35,810 bases of DNA. It comes from a bacterium. GTDB taxonomy: Bacteria > Patescibacteriota > Doudnabacteria > UBA920 > 2-01-FULL-46-14. The stretch covers positions 1-35,810 of the forward strand of contig JAUYKH010000010.1 in the NCBI GenBank assembly GCA_030700065.1, in the 5' to 3' direction. Under the pieces are notes generated by a model that ran no database searches, was not told where the DNA came from, and was given only the letters and a program-made list of their open reading frames with translations. This document shows, piece after piece, positions 35,221-35,810 of the stretch (position 1 is the first letter of the stretch; every line of letters starts with the position of its first letter). Position numbers and translations under genes: made by a program.

Positions 35221-35250
35221 CAACGGCTCATTTTGTGGGCCGTTTTAAAA
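35221..35250 (+). terminator. terminator after DUF4956 gene
   Basis: aacggc-tcattttgtgg-gccgtttt. Confidence 0.7.
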
Positions 35251-35261
35251 TTCTATTTTCA

Positions 35262-35398
35262 GACAACCATACCACGATCGTGCTATAGTTGTCCAACAGT
35301 AGCTGACCAGCACTGTTTACTTTGCTTAATTGCTTTGTCTACACCATGATGTAATTACATCACATCGTAGACAAAAGAAATAACGAGTTCAAAGTAAA
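35262..35398. other. intergenic block of nested palindromes (candidate structured RNA or site)
   Basis: GACAAC..CACGATCGTG..GTTGTC; TTTACTTTG..TTTGTCTAC..TGATGTAATTACATCA..GTAGACAAA..CAAAGTAAA. Confidence 0.6.
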
Positions 35399-35400
35399 AG

Positions 35401-35437
35401 AAAAACGGCTCGCCGTGATCGGTTGAGCCGTTTTTGT
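35401..35437. terminator. bidirectional terminator
   Basis: AAAAACGGCTC / GAGCCGTTTTT perfect 11-nt arms. Confidence 0.85.
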
Positions 35438-35461
35438 TAAGTTGTCGCGTTTTACCGCGAC

Positions 35462-35635
35462 TTATTTTTTCTTTGCGAGATTCTTGTGGCGCTGTCGGAC
35501 CCTTTGCCGCGCCCTCATCAGTCTCTCCGTTTCAGCTTCGCATGAGCCACAATTGCCGTAAACGTGTTCCAGGGCAAGATCTTCGGCCCCAACTTCCTCT
35601 TCGCTAATCCGTTGTTGCCGTTTGCTCTTTTTCAT
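35462..35635 (-). CDS. 57-aa hypothetical protein with CxxC (absent from the ORF track)
   Basis: aggaggcaaaaATG; MKKSKRQQRISEEEVGAEDLALEHVYGNCGSCEAETERLMRARQRVRQRHKNLAKKK*. Confidence 0.7.
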   Translation of the reverse strand: MKKSKRQQRISEEEVGAEDLALEHVYGNCGSCEAETERLMRARQRVRQRHKNLAKKK

Positions 35636-35645
35636 TTTTGCCTCC

Positions 35646-35810
35646 TTAGAGTATCATCTCGATCGCGTCCGCCATCTTGCGCAGGGCCGCGCCGCGCTCC
35701 GTGGGCTTGGGATAGACTTCCTGTTGGCGCGCTTTCATCGGCGCGAAACCCTCTGGCGTGAGCAATTTTCTGATCGCGCCCGTAAGATGTCTAACGTCGG
35801 CCACAACCAG
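35646..35810 (-). CDS. C-terminal part of a hypothetical protein truncated by the window edge
   Basis: ...LVVADVRHLTGAIRKLLTPEGFAPMKARQQEVYPKPTERGAALRKMADAIEMIL*; followed directly by the SD of the 57-aa gene. Confidence 0.6.
   Translation of the reverse strand: MVVADVRHLTGAIRKLLTPEGFAPMKARQQEVYPKPTERGAALRKMADAIEMIL

Overview
This 35.8-kb window looks like a Patescibacteria/CPR-type chromosome segment (inferred from compact operons, gene content and repeat style; not tested by phylogeny). The left end holds housekeeping genes: rpmF, nusB, an HU-family protein, tRNA-Pro(TGG), a SpoIIM-like protein, an alkyltransferase-like protein and tRNA-Gly(TCC). Next come a 1292-aa secreted repeat protein, a TPR protein and an O-antigen ligase-like protein. 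From about 11.4 kb onward there is a long cell-surface glycan locus (seven GT-B glycosyltransferases, a nucleotide-sugar dehydrogenase, SDR epimerases, a methyltransferase and an aminotransferase), ending in a CotH(+CYTH/VTC-like) - VTC - DUF4956 module. The standout is a complete diversity-generating retroelement (DGR) inside the glycan operon at about 18.9-21.76 kb. It consists of a variable protein with a C-terminal VR (19755-19892), an ungapped template repeat TR (20221-20358), a DGR-type reverse transcriptase (IGxxxSQ, YCDD motifs), and an unannotated bAvd-like four-helix-bundle ORF on the opposite strand. By hand alignment, all 25 VR/TR mismatches over 138 columns fall on TR adenines. 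A 10-G homopolymer (20755-20764) sits where the 5' ends of RT and bAvd meet; shortening it by one base would put both genes in frame with ATG codons at once. This is either a homopolymer assembly error or a candidate bidirectional phase switch. A second theme is that several GT genes carry period-7 arrays and REP-like palindromes inside conserved coding sequence, several at the same inter-domain linker.
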